Below are positions 7,868 through 17,097 of a stretch of 64,000 bases of DNA, in pieces. This DNA comes from JAJEBT01 sp965214975 (GTDB lineage: Bacteria > Pseudomonadota > Alphaproteobacteria > MPNO01 > UBA830). Within the stretch, counting starts at the first letter, position 1, and each line of letters opens with the position of its first letter. The notes below the pieces were generated by a model, which saw only the letters and a program-made list of their open reading frames with translations, was not told the origin of the DNA and searched no databases. Made by a program: the position numbers and the translations under genes. The stretch covers positions 248,001 to 312,000 of the forward strand of contig OZ244055.1 of NCBI GenBank assembly GCA_965214975.1. The letters are read 5' to 3'.

Positions 7868-9733
7868 CTACGCCGCGAGGCCCGCCGCCATCACGTCGTT
7901 CAGACGACGCGAGAACGCCGCCGGATCCGGAACCTTCTCGCCCTCGATGATGCGGGCCTGGTCGAGCAGGAGCCAGGCCGCGTCGCCCACTTTCGAGCCC
8001 GCCTTGTCCTTGTCCATGGAGGCGGCGAGGGAGCGCATCAGCGGATGGTTGGGGTTGATCTCGAGAATGCGCCGCGACGCCCGCTCGAGATGGCCGGCTT
8101 CCCTCAGCATGCGTTCGAGGCGGATGTCGTAGGCGGCCTCGTCCGCGACCAGGCAGACGGCGCTGTCGGTCAGCCGCTCGGAAACCCGGACGTCCTCGAC
8201 CTCGTTCTCGAGCGTCAGGCGGAACATGGAGACCAGGGCGTCGATCCGCGGCCGGTCGCCGTCCTCGGCGTCGTCGGGCGCCTTCCCCTCCGCCGCGATC
8301 CCGTCGAGATCGGCGCCCGCGCGCGTCACCGACTTGAAGGGTTTTCCGTCGTGTTCGCCGAGCGCCGGGATCCAGAAGTCGTCGACGGCGTCGGTCATCA
8401 GCAGGACCTCGACGCCTTTCGCCACGAAGCCCTCGATCTGCGGGCTCTTGCGCGCCTTTTCCGCGTCGTCGCCCGAGACGTAGTAGATGGCTTCCTGGCC
8501 CTCCTTCATGCGCGACACGTAGTCCTCGACGCTGACGAGGCTCTCCCCGTCGGCGGTCGAGCGGAAGCGCGCGACCTTGAGAATCCGTTCGCGGTTGCCG
8601 GCGTCCTCGTAGAGGCCCTCCTTGACCACCGCGCCGAAATTGTCCCAGAACGTCCGGTAGCCTTCGGGATCCTTCCTGGCCCTTTCCCCGAGCCGGGCGA
8701 GAACGCGCGTCGTGACGGCCTTGCGCAGCCGCTCGATCATGGGGTTGTTCTGGAGAATCTCGCGGCTGACGTTGAGCGGCAGATCCTCCGTGTCCACGAC
8801 GCCGCGCAGGAACCGGAGCCAGCTCGGGACGAGGCCTTCCGCCTCCGCGGAAACGAACACCCGCTTGACGAACAGCCGGACGCCGTGGCGCCGGCTCGGG
8901 TCGAACAGGTCGAACGGCTTCATCGACGGCACGAAGAGCAGGTTCGCGAACTCCAGGGTGCCTTCCCCCTTCCAGTGAAGGGTCATCCACGGCTCGCCGA
9001 ACCCGCCCACGTGGTGGAAGAATTCCTCGTACTGTTCCCTGGTCACGCTCTTCGCGCCGCGCGTCCACAGCGCGGAGGCCTGGTTGACGGTGTCCTCGGA
9101 GCCGTCCGCGGCGAGCACGATCGGCAGCGCGATGTGGTCGGAATAGGTCTTGACCAGATGGCGCAGGCGCTCGGGCTCGAGGAACTCCCTCTGGTCCTTC
9201 TTGAGCTTCAGCCGGATCGTGGTCCCGCAGCCGTCGCGTCCGGCCTCGCCGATCTCGTACTCGCCCGATCCGTCCGAGGACCAGCGCCAGGCCTTCTCCT
9301 CTCCGGCGCGGCGGCTGACGACCTCGACCTCCTCGGCGACCATGAACGCGGAATAGAACCCGACGCCGAACTGGCCGATGGCGTTGACCGCGTCCCCGTC
9401 CTCGAGGCTGTCGAGAAACGACGCGGTGCCCGAGCGCGCGATCGTGCCGAGATCCGAGATCAGCGCCTCGCGGTTCATGCCGATGCCGTTGTCGGAGATC
9501 TCGAGCACGCGCTTCCTCGCGTCGGGCGCGATCCGGACCGCGAGCCCGCCCGCCTCGGGCAGCAGCTCCGGCCTGGTCAGCGCCTCGTAGCGCAGCCGGT
9601 CGCAGGCGTCGGAAGCGTTGGAGATCAGCTCGCGCAGGAAGATCTCCTTCCTGCTGTAGAGCGAGTTGGCGACGATGTGCAGAAGGCGCGAGACCTCGGT
9701 CTCGAACCGCAGTTTCTCTCCCGCCATTGGCAT
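7868..9733 (-). CDS. htpG: Molecular chaperone HtpG (bacterial Hsp90)
   Basis: HtpG is an ATP-dependent dimeric chaperone. From ATG 9733 the product is 621 residues, close to the usual 620-640; ATG 9727 two codons on is an equally plausible start. The N-terminal GHKL ATPase has ELISNASDACDRLRYE with the magnesium-binding asparagine, DNGIGMNREAL, and GQFGVGFYSAFMV. The middle domain has LPLNVSREILQNN. It is divergent from the helicase gene at 9828, and the spacer holds a heat-shock-like promoter. Confidence 0.98.
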   Translation of the reverse strand: MPMAGEKLRFETEVSRLLHIVANSLYSRKEIFLRELISNASDACDRLRYEALTRPELLPEAGGLAVRIAPDARKRVLEISDNGIGMNREALISDLGTIARSGTASFLDSLEDGDAVNAIGQFGVGFYSAFMVAEEVEVVSRRAGEEKAWRWSSDGSGEYEIGEAGRDGCGTTIRLKLKKDQREFLEPERLRHLVKTYSDHIALPIVLAADGSEDTVNQASALWTRGAKSVTREQYEEFFHHVGGFGEPWMTLHWKGEGTLEFANLLFVPSMKPFDLFDPSRRHGVRLFVKRVFVSAEAEGLVPSWLRFLRGVVDTEDLPLNVSREILQNNPMIERLRKAVTTRVLARLGERARKDPEGYRTFWDNFGAVVKEGLYEDAGNRERILKVARFRSTADGESLVSVEDYVSRMKEGQEAIYYVSGDDAEKARKSPQIEGFVAKGVEVLLMTDAVDDFWIPALGEHDGKPFKSVTRAGADLDGIAAEGKAPDDAEDGDRPRIDALVSMFRLTLENEVEDVRVSERLTDSAVCLVADEAAYDIRLERMLREAGHLERASRRILEINPNHPLMRSLAASMDKDKAGSKVGDAAWLLLDQARIIEGEKVPDPAAFSRRLNDVMAAGLAA

Positions 9734-9761
9734 TCCGCTCCGCTTCGCTATATTGCCTTCC

Positions 9762-9789
9762 AATATGCGGGTTCCGGCGCCGGTTTCAA
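9762..9789 (-). promoter_or_regulatory. RpoH-like heat-shock promoter of htpG with overlapping palindrome
   Basis: On the minus strand TTGAAA (9784-9789) and CATATT (9762-9767) are separated by 16 bases, close to the alphaproteobacterial RpoH pattern CTTGAA-N17-CnTATnT. A perfect inverted repeat, ATATTG (9750-9755) and CAATAT (9761-9766), overlaps the -10 and could bind a regulator. The sigma-factor assignment is inferred from the pattern and the gene. Confidence 0.5.
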
Positions 9790-9827
9790 CCCCTTGCCGG
9801 CGCCGCGCCCGACGCGAGGCCGCTTCC

Positions 9828-12311
9828 ATGCCCGCCGTTCGACCGCGTCCCCGGCTGACAGCGCTTCTCGGGCCGACCAACACCGGAAAGACGCACCACG
9901 CCATCGAGCGCATGCTCGGCCACGCCTCGGGCATGATCGGCTTCCCCCTCAGGCTGCTGGCGCGGGAGAACTACGACCGGGCGGTCGCGCTGCGCGGCAG
10001 GGCGCGCGTCGCGCTGGTGACCGGCGAGGAGAAAATCCTGCCGCCGCGCGCGGACTACTTCCTGTGCACCGTGGAATCCATGCCCGTCGACCGCGAGGTC
10101 GAGTTCCTGGCGGTCGACGAGATCCAGATGTGCGCCGACCCGGAGCGCGGCCACGTCTTCACCGACCGCCTGCTTCACGCCCGCGGCACCGCCGAGACGA
10201 TGTTTCTGGGCTCCCGGACCATGCGGCCGATCATCCGCTCCCTGGTCCCCGGGGTCGAGTTCGTCGAGCGGCCCAGATTCTCCGCACTGGCCTATTCGGG
10301 GCCGCGGAAGCTGACCAGGCTCAAGCGGCGCAGCGCCGTCGTCGCCTTCTCCCTGAACGAGGTCTACGCCATCGCCGACCTGATGCGCCGCCAGTGCGGC
10401 GGCGCGGCGATCGTTCTCGGCGCCCTGAGCCCGCGCACGCGCAACGCGCAGGTCGGTCTCTACCAGTCCGGGGACGTCGGGCATCTGGTGGCCACCGACG
10501 CCATCGGGATGGGGCTGAACATGGACATCGACCACGTGGCGTTCGCCGGGCTGCGCAAGTTCGACGGGCGCGCCCGCCGCCGCCTCTCCGCGGCCGAGGC
10601 GGCGCAGATCGCCGGGCGCGCCGGGCGTCACATGACCGACGGCACGTTCGGTCCGACCGCCGACGCCGGCCCGTTCCCCGAGGAGATGGTGGCGGCCATC
10701 GAGGAACACCGCTTCGACACCGTGAGGCGCGTGTTCTGGCGCAGCCGGGATCTCGATTTCTCCTCGGCGGGCGCGCTCGCCAGGTCTCTCGACGCGGCGC
10801 CCGACCGCCCGGAACTCCGGCGCGTGCGCGAATCCGACGACCGGACCGCGCTCGCGCGGCTCGCCGGCGAGGCGCGCATCCGCGACCGCGCCGTCCGTCC
10901 GGACATGGTGAGGCTTCTCTGGGAGGTCTGCCGGATTCCCGACTTCCGACGGACGACGGCCGATCTCCACGCCACGCTGCTTTCCAGGATCTTCACCCAC
11001 GTGAGCGACCGCGGCCGCCTGCCCGTCGACTGGGTGGCGCGCCAGATCACCCGGCTCGACAGGGTGGACGGCGGCATGGACGCCCTGATGGCGCGGATCG
11101 CCCATGTCCGCACGTGGACCTACATCGCCCACCGCACCGGCTGGTTCGACGACGCGGCGCCCTGGCAGGAAACCGCCCGGGAGATCGAGGACCGGCTGTC
11201 CGACGCGCTGCACCGCAACCTCACCCAGCGGTTCATCGACCGGCGCACGATGGCGTTCGCCCGCGCCAGGGGGCGCGACGTTCCGTCCGCGGACATCGAC
11301 CGGAGCGGGGGCGTCGCGGTCGAGGGCGAGTTCGTGGGCCGTCTGGAGGGGTTCCGGTTCTTCGCCGATCCCGCCGCCGTCGGCCGCGAGCGCCGCACCC
11401 TGCTGGCCGCCGCCGGCCGCGCCCTGCGGGGAGAGATCGAGACGCGGTTCCGGGCGCTGCTCGGCGCGCCCGAGACGGCGTTCGCCGTCCGTCCGGACGG
11501 CGAGGTGACCTGGTCGGGAACGGCCGTCGCGCGGCTGGCGCAGGGGCCGCACGTCCTGTCGCCCGCGGTGCGGATCCACGCCGGCGAGCATCTGACGCCG
11601 GACCAGCGCGACCGGATCGCGCGCCGGCTCTCGGGCTGGCTGCAGAACCGCCTGGCCGAGGAGCTCCGGCCGCTGACGGCGCTCCGGGACGCCGATCTCC
11701 GGGGCGTCGCCCGCGGGCTGGCCTACCGGGTCGTCGAGGGTCTGGGGTCGCTCCCCCGGGCGCGGGCGGCCCGGGAGATCCGCGACCTGGGCCCGAAGGA
11801 CCGCGAGCTTCTGAGAGCCTGCGGCCTCAGGATCGGGGCGGAATCCCTGTTCCTTCCGGCGCTGGTGCGGCCCGCGGCCGTCGGCTGGCGGGCGCTGCTG
11901 TGGAGCGTGTTCCGCGGGCGTCCGGCCGCCGCTCCGCCGGCGCCGGGTCTCGTCACGGTCGCGGCGGACGGATACCCGCAGGGGTTCCTCGAGGCCTGCG
12001 GCTATCGCGAGCTCGGCGGCCGCGCGGTGCGGATCGACGTGCTGGAACGCCTCGCGGCCGATCTGGGGCGCCAGTCCCGGTCGGGCCGCGTGGAGATCGG
12101 CGCGCGCCAGCTCAACCTGCTCGGCCTGTCGCTCGCCGAGGCCGGTCCGGTGCTCGAGGGCCTGGGCTACGCCGCGACGCGGGACGGCGGCGGGGCGGCC
12201 TGGAAACGGTCGGGGCGAAGGCGCCGCGGAGAGCGGACGGGCCGCCGCCGGCCCCCGGACGCGCGCGAGGATTCGCCGTTCGCGAAACTGCGCGAACTCG
12301 ATCTGTCGTGA
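9828..12311 (+). CDS. SUV3-like ATP-dependent RNA helicase
   Basis: The 827-residue product is a superfamily-2 helicase of the mitochondrial SUV3 type found in Alphaproteobacteria, thought to act in RNA turnover. Motif I is GPTNTGKTHHA near residue 17, the DEAD-like motif is VDEIQM near 98, motif V is ATDAIGMGLNMDID near 223-236 and motif VI is QIAGRAGRH near 260. The ATG at 9828 fits where conservation begins; an in-frame ATG upstream lies in the promoter region. The stop overlaps the start of the S4 gene (GTGA), implying coupling. Confidence 0.93.
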   Translation: MPAVRPRPRLTALLGPTNTGKTHHAIERMLGHASGMIGFPLRLLARENYDRAVALRGRARVALVTGEEKILPPRADYFLCTVESMPVDREVEFLAVDEIQMCADPERGHVFTDRLLHARGTAETMFLGSRTMRPIIRSLVPGVEFVERPRFSALAYSGPRKLTRLKRRSAVVAFSLNEVYAIADLMRRQCGGAAIVLGALSPRTRNAQVGLYQSGDVGHLVATDAIGMGLNMDIDHVAFAGLRKFDGRARRRLSAAEAAQIAGRAGRHMTDGTFGPTADAGPFPEEMVAAIEEHRFDTVRRVFWRSRDLDFSSAGALARSLDAAPDRPELRRVRESDDRTALARLAGEARIRDRAVRPDMVRLLWEVCRIPDFRRTTADLHATLLSRIFTHVSDRGRLPVDWVARQITRLDRVDGGMDALMARIAHVRTWTYIAHRTGWFDDAAPWQETAREIEDRLSDALHRNLTQRFIDRRTMAFARARGRDVPSADIDRSGGVAVEGEFVGRLEGFRFFADPAAVGRERRTLLAAAGRALRGEIETRFRALLGAPETAFAVRPDGEVTWSGTAVARLAQGPHVLSPAVRIHAGEHLTPDQRDRIARRLSGWLQNRLAEELRPLTALRDADLRGVARGLAYRVVEGLGSLPRARAAREIRDLGPKDRELLRACGLRIGAESLFLPALVRPAAVGWRALLWSVFRGRPAAAPPAPGLVTVAADGYPQGFLEACGYRELGGRAVRIDVLERLAADLGRQSRSGRVEIGARQLNLLGLSLAEAGPVLEGLGYAATRDGGGAAWKRSGRRRRGERTGRRRPPDAREDSPFAKLRELDLS

Positions 12312-12724
12312 CGGCGGCATCCGGCGCCGCCGGGATGTCGGTCCGGCTGGACAGGTGGCTGTGGCGCGCGCGTCTCTTCAGGACCAGGAACCTCGCCGGC
12401 GAGGCCTGCGCCGGCGGCCGGATCCGTGCCGGCGGGGAGATCGTCCGCAAGGCGCATCACGCCGTGCGCGTCGGCGACGTGCTGACGGTTCCGGCCGGGA
12501 GGGACATCCGCGTGGTCCGCGTCCGGTCCCTCGGAACGCGCCGGGGCCCGCCGGCCGAGGCGCGGACGCTGTACGACGAGATCGGCCGGCCGGAGGACGC
12601 CGCGGCCGGCGCCGGACAGGGCCGCCGACCTCCCGCGCTCGCGCCGTCCGGGAAACCGCGGTCCGCCGCGGCCGACGGCGGCCCGCGCGCGCCGTCGACG
12701 GGAACGAGGTGGAGCGGGCGATGA
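12308..12724 (+). CDS. S4-domain RNA-binding protein, HslR/Hsp15-like
   Basis: The core (VRLDRWLWRARLFRTRNLA, then GGRIRAGGEIVRKAHHAV) is an S4 domain of the Hsp15 type, which in E. coli recycles stalled 50S subunits carrying nascent chains. The start may be GTG 12308, overlapping the helicase stop, or ATG 12335 just before the conserved block. The C-terminal tail is basic and low in complexity. Its last 15 bases lie inside the oppositely oriented tRNA-Gly gene. Coupling with an RNA helicase fits a role in RNA handling. Confidence 0.85.
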   Translation: MTAASGAAGMSVRLDRWLWRARLFRTRNLAGEACAGGRIRAGGEIVRKAHHAVRVGDVLTVPAGRDIRVVRVRSLGTRRGPPAEARTLYDEIGRPEDAAAGAGQGRRPPALAPSGKPRSAAADGGPRAPSTGTRWSGR

Positions 12725-12784
12725 GATTCGAACTCACGACTTCAACCTTGGCAAGGTTGCGCTCTACCCCTGAGCTACGCCCGC
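12710..12784 (-). tRNA. tRNA-Gly(GCC)
   Basis: A full cloverleaf is read on the minus strand: acceptor GCGGGCG, D arm, anticodon stem CCTTGCCAAGG with anticodon GCC, T arm with GTTCGAATC, and an encoded CCA (12710-12712). The 3' end overlaps the stop of the S4 gene on the opposite strand. Confidence 0.97.
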
Positions 12785-12871
12785 GCGCGGCCATTGTACC
12801 CGGCCCCGGAATCCGGTCAAGAGCGGTTCCGGCGGTTTGACTCGGGGGCTCCGGACCATATTCTCGACGGC

Positions 12872-13396
12872 ATGACCCACGCCCGCGCCGCCGCCGGAGG
12901 CCGCCGGGAAGAGCGTTGCCTCTTCGACGCCGTCCTGCGCCCCAACGCCAGCCTCGGCCGCCGCGGTTTCCTGCTGCTGATGACCGGTTTCGGCGCCGTC
13001 AGCCTGGGCGCGGGGCTGGTCTTCGCCTCCAGGGGCGCGTGGCCGGTCACCGGGTTCTTCGGTCTCGACGCCGCGCTTCTCTACGCTCTCTTCCGGGCAA
13101 ACCGCCGCGCCGCCCGGATGCGCGAGATCGTCCGCCTCAGCGACAGCGCGCTCACGGTCGAGCGCGTCGCCCCCTCCGGCCGCTCGGCGCGCTGGCGGTT
13201 CCAGCCCCGCTGGCTGCGGGTCGAGTGCAGGGACGAGGCGCACCGGCGCGAGGCGCTCGTGCTCTCGAGCCACGGCCGCTCTCTCCTCATCGGCGCGTTT
13301 CTCGCGCCCGGGGAACGCCGGGATCTGGCCCGCGCCCTGAACGACGCCCTGGCGCGCTGGCGCCGGCCGCGCCGTTCGCCCGCGCCCGCCGATTGA
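12872..13396 (+). CDS. DUF2244 inner-membrane protein
   Basis: The 174-residue product matches the DUF2244 pattern seen next to core genes in Alphaproteobacteria: FDAVLRPNASLGRRGF near residues 25-40, then two hydrophobic segments (about 40-61 and 65-85) and a cytoplasmic C-terminal domain. The ATG at 12872 is preferred over an upstream in-frame codon at 12794 because that extension crosses into sequence flanking the tRNA and has no conserved content. The family's function is not known to me. Confidence 0.8.
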   Translation: MTHARAAAGGRREERCLFDAVLRPNASLGRRGFLLLMTGFGAVSLGAGLVFASRGAWPVTGFFGLDAALLYALFRANRRAARMREIVRLSDSALTVERVAPSGRSARWRFQPRWLRVECRDEAHRREALVLSSHGRSLLIGAFLAPGERRDLARALNDALARWRRPRRSPAPAD

Positions 13397-13490
13397 GCAA
13401 GTTCCGGGTTGGTTCCGGGCCGCGCCCGGGCCATCCTGCCGGCAAGTCGTTCCTGCGGGGCCCCGACGGCCCGCGACGAGGAGAACCGGC

Positions 13491-14414
13491 ATGCACCAGA
13501 ATCCCGCGACCATGGAGGCTTCCGCCCCGGCCGGACCGCCGCCGGCGCGGAGCCAGAGCGCTCTCGACTACGCCCGCGTCGCCCGCGCCCTGCGCTACGT
13601 CATCGACAATTTCGGGGACCGCCCGTCCCTCGACGACATCGCCGGGGCGGCGGCGCTCAGCCCCTTCCATTTCCAGCGCATGTTCACCCGCTGGGCGGGC
13701 GTCAGCCCGAAGCGGTTTCTCGGCTACCTGACGCTCGATCGCGCGAGAGGCGCGCTCGACCGCGGCGCCAGCGTGCTCGAGGCCGCGGCGGAGGCGGGGC
13801 TTTCGGCTCCGTCGCGTCTGCACGACCTGTTCGTGACGTTCGACGCGGTCACGCCGGGCGAGCACAGGACGGGCGGCGAAGGCCTCGAGATCCTCTGGGG
13901 CGCGCATGAGGGGCCGTTCGGCGACTTCGTCGTCGCGGCGACCGGCCGCGGCATCTGCGGGCTCGAGTTCTTCGACGGAGAGGGGCCCGGGCCCGCTCTC
14001 GCCAGGGTTTCGGGGAGGTTCCCGGCCGCCCGCCTCCGCCGCGCTCCGGACGAGACCGCGGGCCTCTGCGGGCCGATGTTCGACGACGCTGGCCCCCGCC
14101 GCCCGCTCCGCGTCTGGTGCCGCGGCACGAATTTCCAGATCAGGGTGTGGTCCGCGCTCCTGGCGCTTCCGCCGGGCGCTCTCGCGACCTACGGCGCCGT
14201 CGCCGACGCCGTCGGCGCGCCCTCGGCCGCGCGCGCCGTCGGCAACGCGGTGGCGGCGAACCCCGTCGCCATGCTCATCCCCTGCCACCGGGTGATCCGC
14301 GCGTCGGGGCTGTTCGGAAGCGGCTACCGCTGGGGGCCCGAGCGGAAGTTCGCGCTCGTCGGCCGGGAACTGGCGCGGACGCCGGCGTCCGCGCCGAGGC
14401 CAGCCGCCGGCTGA
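13491..14414 (+). CDS. Ada-like regulator/methyltransferase (AraC HTH plus O6-methylguanine methyltransferase)
   Basis: This 307-residue protein joins an AraC-type DNA-binding domain (residues 25-125, with LSPFHFQRMFTRWAGVSPKRF) to a Cys-dependent DNA alkyltransferase domain (150-300). The acceptor cysteine is in PCHRV near residue 265, followed by the GSGYRWG substrate loop. Compared with E. coli Ada (354 residues) it lacks the N-terminal zinc domain that repairs methylphosphotriesters and switches Ada into an activator. It can therefore repair O6-methylguanine, but its regulation must differ. It stands alone on the plus strand. Confidence 0.9.
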   Translation: MHQNPATMEASAPAGPPPARSQSALDYARVARALRYVIDNFGDRPSLDDIAGAAALSPFHFQRMFTRWAGVSPKRFLGYLTLDRARGALDRGASVLEAAAEAGLSAPSRLHDLFVTFDAVTPGEHRTGGEGLEILWGAHEGPFGDFVVAATGRGICGLEFFDGEGPGPALARVSGRFPAARLRRAPDETAGLCGPMFDDAGPRRPLRVWCRGTNFQIRVWSALLALPPGALATYGAVADAVGAPSAARAVGNAVAANPVAMLIPCHRVIRASGLFGSGYRWGPERKFALVGRELARTPASAPRPAAG

Positions 14415-14673
14415 GCCGGACGCCGTCGTCGCGGCGCGGGACCGGCGCCCGCCGGACCGGAAGCGCGACGTTCGCGCGGACCTCCTTGCGGCGGCTCCCC
14501 GTGCGTCCTCGGCCGGGCCCGGCGATGCGCCGCCGCCCGAGCGGGACGGAGGACGGCCTCCGCTCCGGCCCCGCGGCAGGACGTTCGGGGCCGGAGGAGC
14601 GGCCATGTCCGGCCGGGCCTCGTCCGGGGCCTCGCCGCGGCCCGCGCGGGGTTCCGGACGGGGAGGCCGGCGG

Positions 14674-15483
14674 CTATCTCATGCCGAGCACGTCGAGCAT
14701 CGTGTAGTAGCCCGGCTTCCGGTCCCGCGACCACAGCGCCGCATGCACCGCGCCGCGCGCGAAGATCTGGCGCGACTGTGCCTTGTGGGACAGTTCGAGG
14801 CGTTCGTCGTCGGCCGCGAACACGACCGTGTGGTCGCCGACGACGTTGCCGCCGCGCAGCACCGAGAACCCGATGTCGCCGCGGCGGCGCTCCCCCGTGT
14901 GGCCGTGGCGCGTCCAGTTCGCCGTGTCCGCGAGCGCGACGCCGCGACCCGCCGCCGCCGCCTCGCCCAGCCCCGCCGCCGTGCCCGACGGCGCGTCGAC
15001 CTTGTGGCGGTGATGCATCTCGACGATCTCGACGTCGAAGGCGTCGTCGAGGGTCGCGGCCACCTGCCGGGTGAGCGCGAACAGGAGGTTGACGGCGAGA
15101 CTCATGTTGGGGGCGTGCATGACGACGGTCTTCTCGCCCGCCCTTTTCAGGGCCCCGGTCTGCGCGGCGTCGAGCCCCGTCGTCCCGACGATGTGCCGCG
15201 TGCCGTGGGCGGCGGCGAGCGCGGCATGGGCGACCGTCGGCCCGGGAAGCGTGAACTCGATCACCGCGTCCGAGGACGCGAAGACGGCCGCGTCGTCGTC
15301 GAGAATCTCGGTGCCGAGCGGCTCGACGCCCGCCAGGGCTCCGGGGTCGCGGCCGACGGCCGGGGATCCGGGAGCGTCGCAGGCCCGGCCGATCTCGCAG
15401 TCCGGGGTGAGCGCGAGCTGCCGGATCACAGCCCGGCCCATGCGCCCGCCGGCGCCGACGATCCCGATCCTCATGCCGGCCAT
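14674..15483 (-). CDS. dapB: 4-hydroxy-tetrahydrodipicolinate reductase
   Basis: DapB reduces the dihydrodipicolinate precursor with NAD(P)H in the lysine and diaminopimelate pathway. The 269-residue product has the nucleotide-binding GAGGRMGRAV at residues 10-19, VIEFTLPG near 90, GTTGL near 120, and the catalytic-site EMHHRHKVDAPSGTA near 155-170. It is transcribed toward ada and away from the CoA-transferase gene's end. The length is normal. Confidence 0.97.
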   Translation of the reverse strand: MAGMRIGIVGAGGRMGRAVIRQLALTPDCEIGRACDAPGSPAVGRDPGALAGVEPLGTEILDDDAAVFASSDAVIEFTLPGPTVAHAALAAAHGTRHIVGTTGLDAAQTGALKRAGEKTVVMHAPNMSLAVNLLFALTRQVAATLDDAFDVEIVEMHHRHKVDAPSGTAAGLGEAAAAGRGVALADTANWTRHGHTGERRRGDIGFSVLRGGNVVGDHTVVFAADDERLELSHKAQSRQIFARGAVHAALWSRDRKPGYYTMLDVLGMR

Positions 15484-15555
15484 GCACCGTCCTTCGCGAC
15501 TGTCCGGGTCGAACGCGCGGAGTCTACCACGGCGCGGCCCGCGGGGGAGGCGCGG

Positions 15556-16665
15556 TCACGCGCCGTCGTTGTCCGCGCCGAGCGCGGGCGCGGAACGCCC
15601 GGCCCCGCCGCGCAGGCCGGGCGCGATCGGCACCGGAAGGGCCGGCATGGTCCGGCCCTCCTCGTTGACGAGCTCGGCGTCGAGAAGCCCCCGCGCCCGG
15701 AAATGCGGATCCGCGAGCGCCTCCTCCACGGTCCGCACGATCGTCGCGCAGCAGTCCGCCTCCGCCAGCGCCCGTTCCCAGTGCGCGGCCGGGCGGGACG
15801 CGACGATCTCGGCGACCCGCCGCGCCGTCGCTTCCGGCGCGGCGGCGTCGTCCCGGAACTCCTCCTCGAGCCCCAGGGTTTCCGCGAAGACCTTCCAGAA
15901 CCGGTCCTCGAGCGGGGCCGCGGCGACGAAACGCCCGTCGGCGGTCGGGTACAGCCGGTAGCGCGGGGATCCTCCCGTGACGAGCTCGCCGCCCGGCACC
16001 GGCCAGACGCCGCAGCCGAGGCCGCCGCCGAGCGCCCAGTACATCAGCGGGAACAGGTTGTCGGCCATGGCCACGTCGATGCGCGCGCCCGCGCCGGTCC
16101 GGTCGCGTTCGCGCAGCGCCAGCAGGATGTTCATGAAGGCCGGGTAGGCGCCTCCGGCGATGTCGGCGATCAGCGCCGGCGGGACCACCGGCCTTTCCGC
16201 GTCCCCCATGCTGAGCGACAGAAGCCCGGTGTCGCCCAGGTAGTTCAGGTCGTGGCCGGCCGCGTCGCGCTTCGGGCCGCTCTGGCCGTAGCCGGTGATC
16301 GAGCAGTAGACGAGCCGCGGATTGACGGCGCTCGCGGTCTCGTGGCCGAGGCCCAGGCGGGCCATCACGCCCGGGCGGAACTGCTCGATCAGGACGTCGG
16401 CGCGGGCGAGCAGGGGATCGAGCCGCGCCCGGTCGTCGGCGTTCTTGAGATCGAGGGCCAGGCTCTTCTTGCCGCGGTTGAGGAGCGCGAAGTTGGCGCT
16501 CTCCGCTCCCCAGCGCGGCGCGTAGCCGCGCATCTCGTCGCCGGTTCCCGGCCGCTCGATCTTGACGACCTCGGCGCCCGCCTCGGCGAGCAGGAGGCTG
16601 GCCATCGGGCCGGGCAGCAGGGTCGAGAAGTCCAGCACCAGCACGCCGTCGAGAGGGCCCGCCAT
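15556..16665 (-). CDS. CoA-transferase family III, alpha-methylacyl-CoA racemase type
   Basis: The 369-residue product from ATG 16665 belongs to the CaiB/BaiF family: VLDFSTLLPGPMAS at the N terminus, VVKIERPGTGDEMRG, and NRGKKSLALDLK. The AAGHDLNYLGDTGLL block with its His/Asp and a following IADIAGGAYPA segment match alpha-methylacyl-CoA racemases more than formyl-CoA transferases. Such enzymes epimerise 2-methyl-branched acyl-CoAs before beta-oxidation. It lies near the acyl-CoA gene set at 18040-21609, so a role in branched acyl-CoA breakdown is plausible; substrate is not determined. Confidence 0.85.
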   Translation of the reverse strand: MAGPLDGVLVLDFSTLLPGPMASLLLAEAGAEVVKIERPGTGDEMRGYAPRWGAESANFALLNRGKKSLALDLKNADDRARLDPLLARADVLIEQFRPGVMARLGLGHETASAVNPRLVYCSITGYGQSGPKRDAAGHDLNYLGDTGLLSLSMGDAERPVVPPALIADIAGGAYPAFMNILLALRERDRTGAGARIDVAMADNLFPLMYWALGGGLGCGVWPVPGGELVTGGSPRYRLYPTADGRFVAAAPLEDRFWKVFAETLGLEEEFRDDAAAPEATARRVAEIVASRPAAHWERALAEADCCATIVRTVEEALADPHFRARGLLDAELVNEEGRTMPALPVPIAPGLRGGAGRSAPALGADNDGA

Positions 16666-16875
16666 CACCGCGCCTCCGGTGGTCCGGCGGCGATCATGGC
16701 ACCGCCCCGCCCCGCCGGCAACGCGCCGAAGGCGCCTCGCGCGGCAGGAACAATTTTTTTCGGAGTTGTTCCGGACATGGCCTATGACGAAGCTGAAGTC
16801 AGGCATAGCATGCACCGTGGCAAGGCAAGCTGTCGCCTTGCGGATGCGCAACTCGCATTTCCATGGAGATCCGGC

Positions 16876-17097
16876 ATGAACAGGCGATTGACAGCCATTG
16901 TCGAGCGTGAAGGAGCGGGGTACGTCGCGCTGTGTCCCGAAGTGGATGTGGCCAGCCAGGGAGACAACGTTGCGGAGGCGCGTGCGAATCTCGAAGAAGC
17001 GCTGACTCTCTTTTTCGAAGTCGCTTCGCCGGAAGAAACAGTGCGCCGTGCGAAACGGGAGTTTTACGTCACCGATGTCGAAATAGCCGTTGGCTAG
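16876..17097 (+). CDS. HicB-like antitoxin, orphan
   Basis: The 73-residue protein has the HicB fold signature: IVEREGAGYVALCPEVDVASQG followed by EARANLEEALTLFFE. HicB neutralises the HicA mRNA interferase. A GGAG ribosome site precedes the ATG. No HicA-like reading frame, with the histidine of the GSH motif, was found directly up- or downstream, so the partner is missing or the protein is a solitary regulator. The flanks are low-information sequence. Confidence 0.8.
   Translation: MNRRLTAIVEREGAGYVALCPEVDVASQGDNVAEARANLEEALTLFFEVASPEETVRRAKREFYVTDVEIAVG

Noticed and set aside
7742..12724. A 1,660-codon plus-strand open frame covering htpG and the helicase gene
   Set aside because: Its middle is the antisense or shifted frame of htpG and the helicase; only the final 130 codons (S4 protein) are real. 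High GC keeps false frames open.
14605..16865. Long plus-strand frame leading into HicB
   Set aside because: It is antisense to dapB and the CoA-transferase; the HicB start with its own ribosome site is at 16876.
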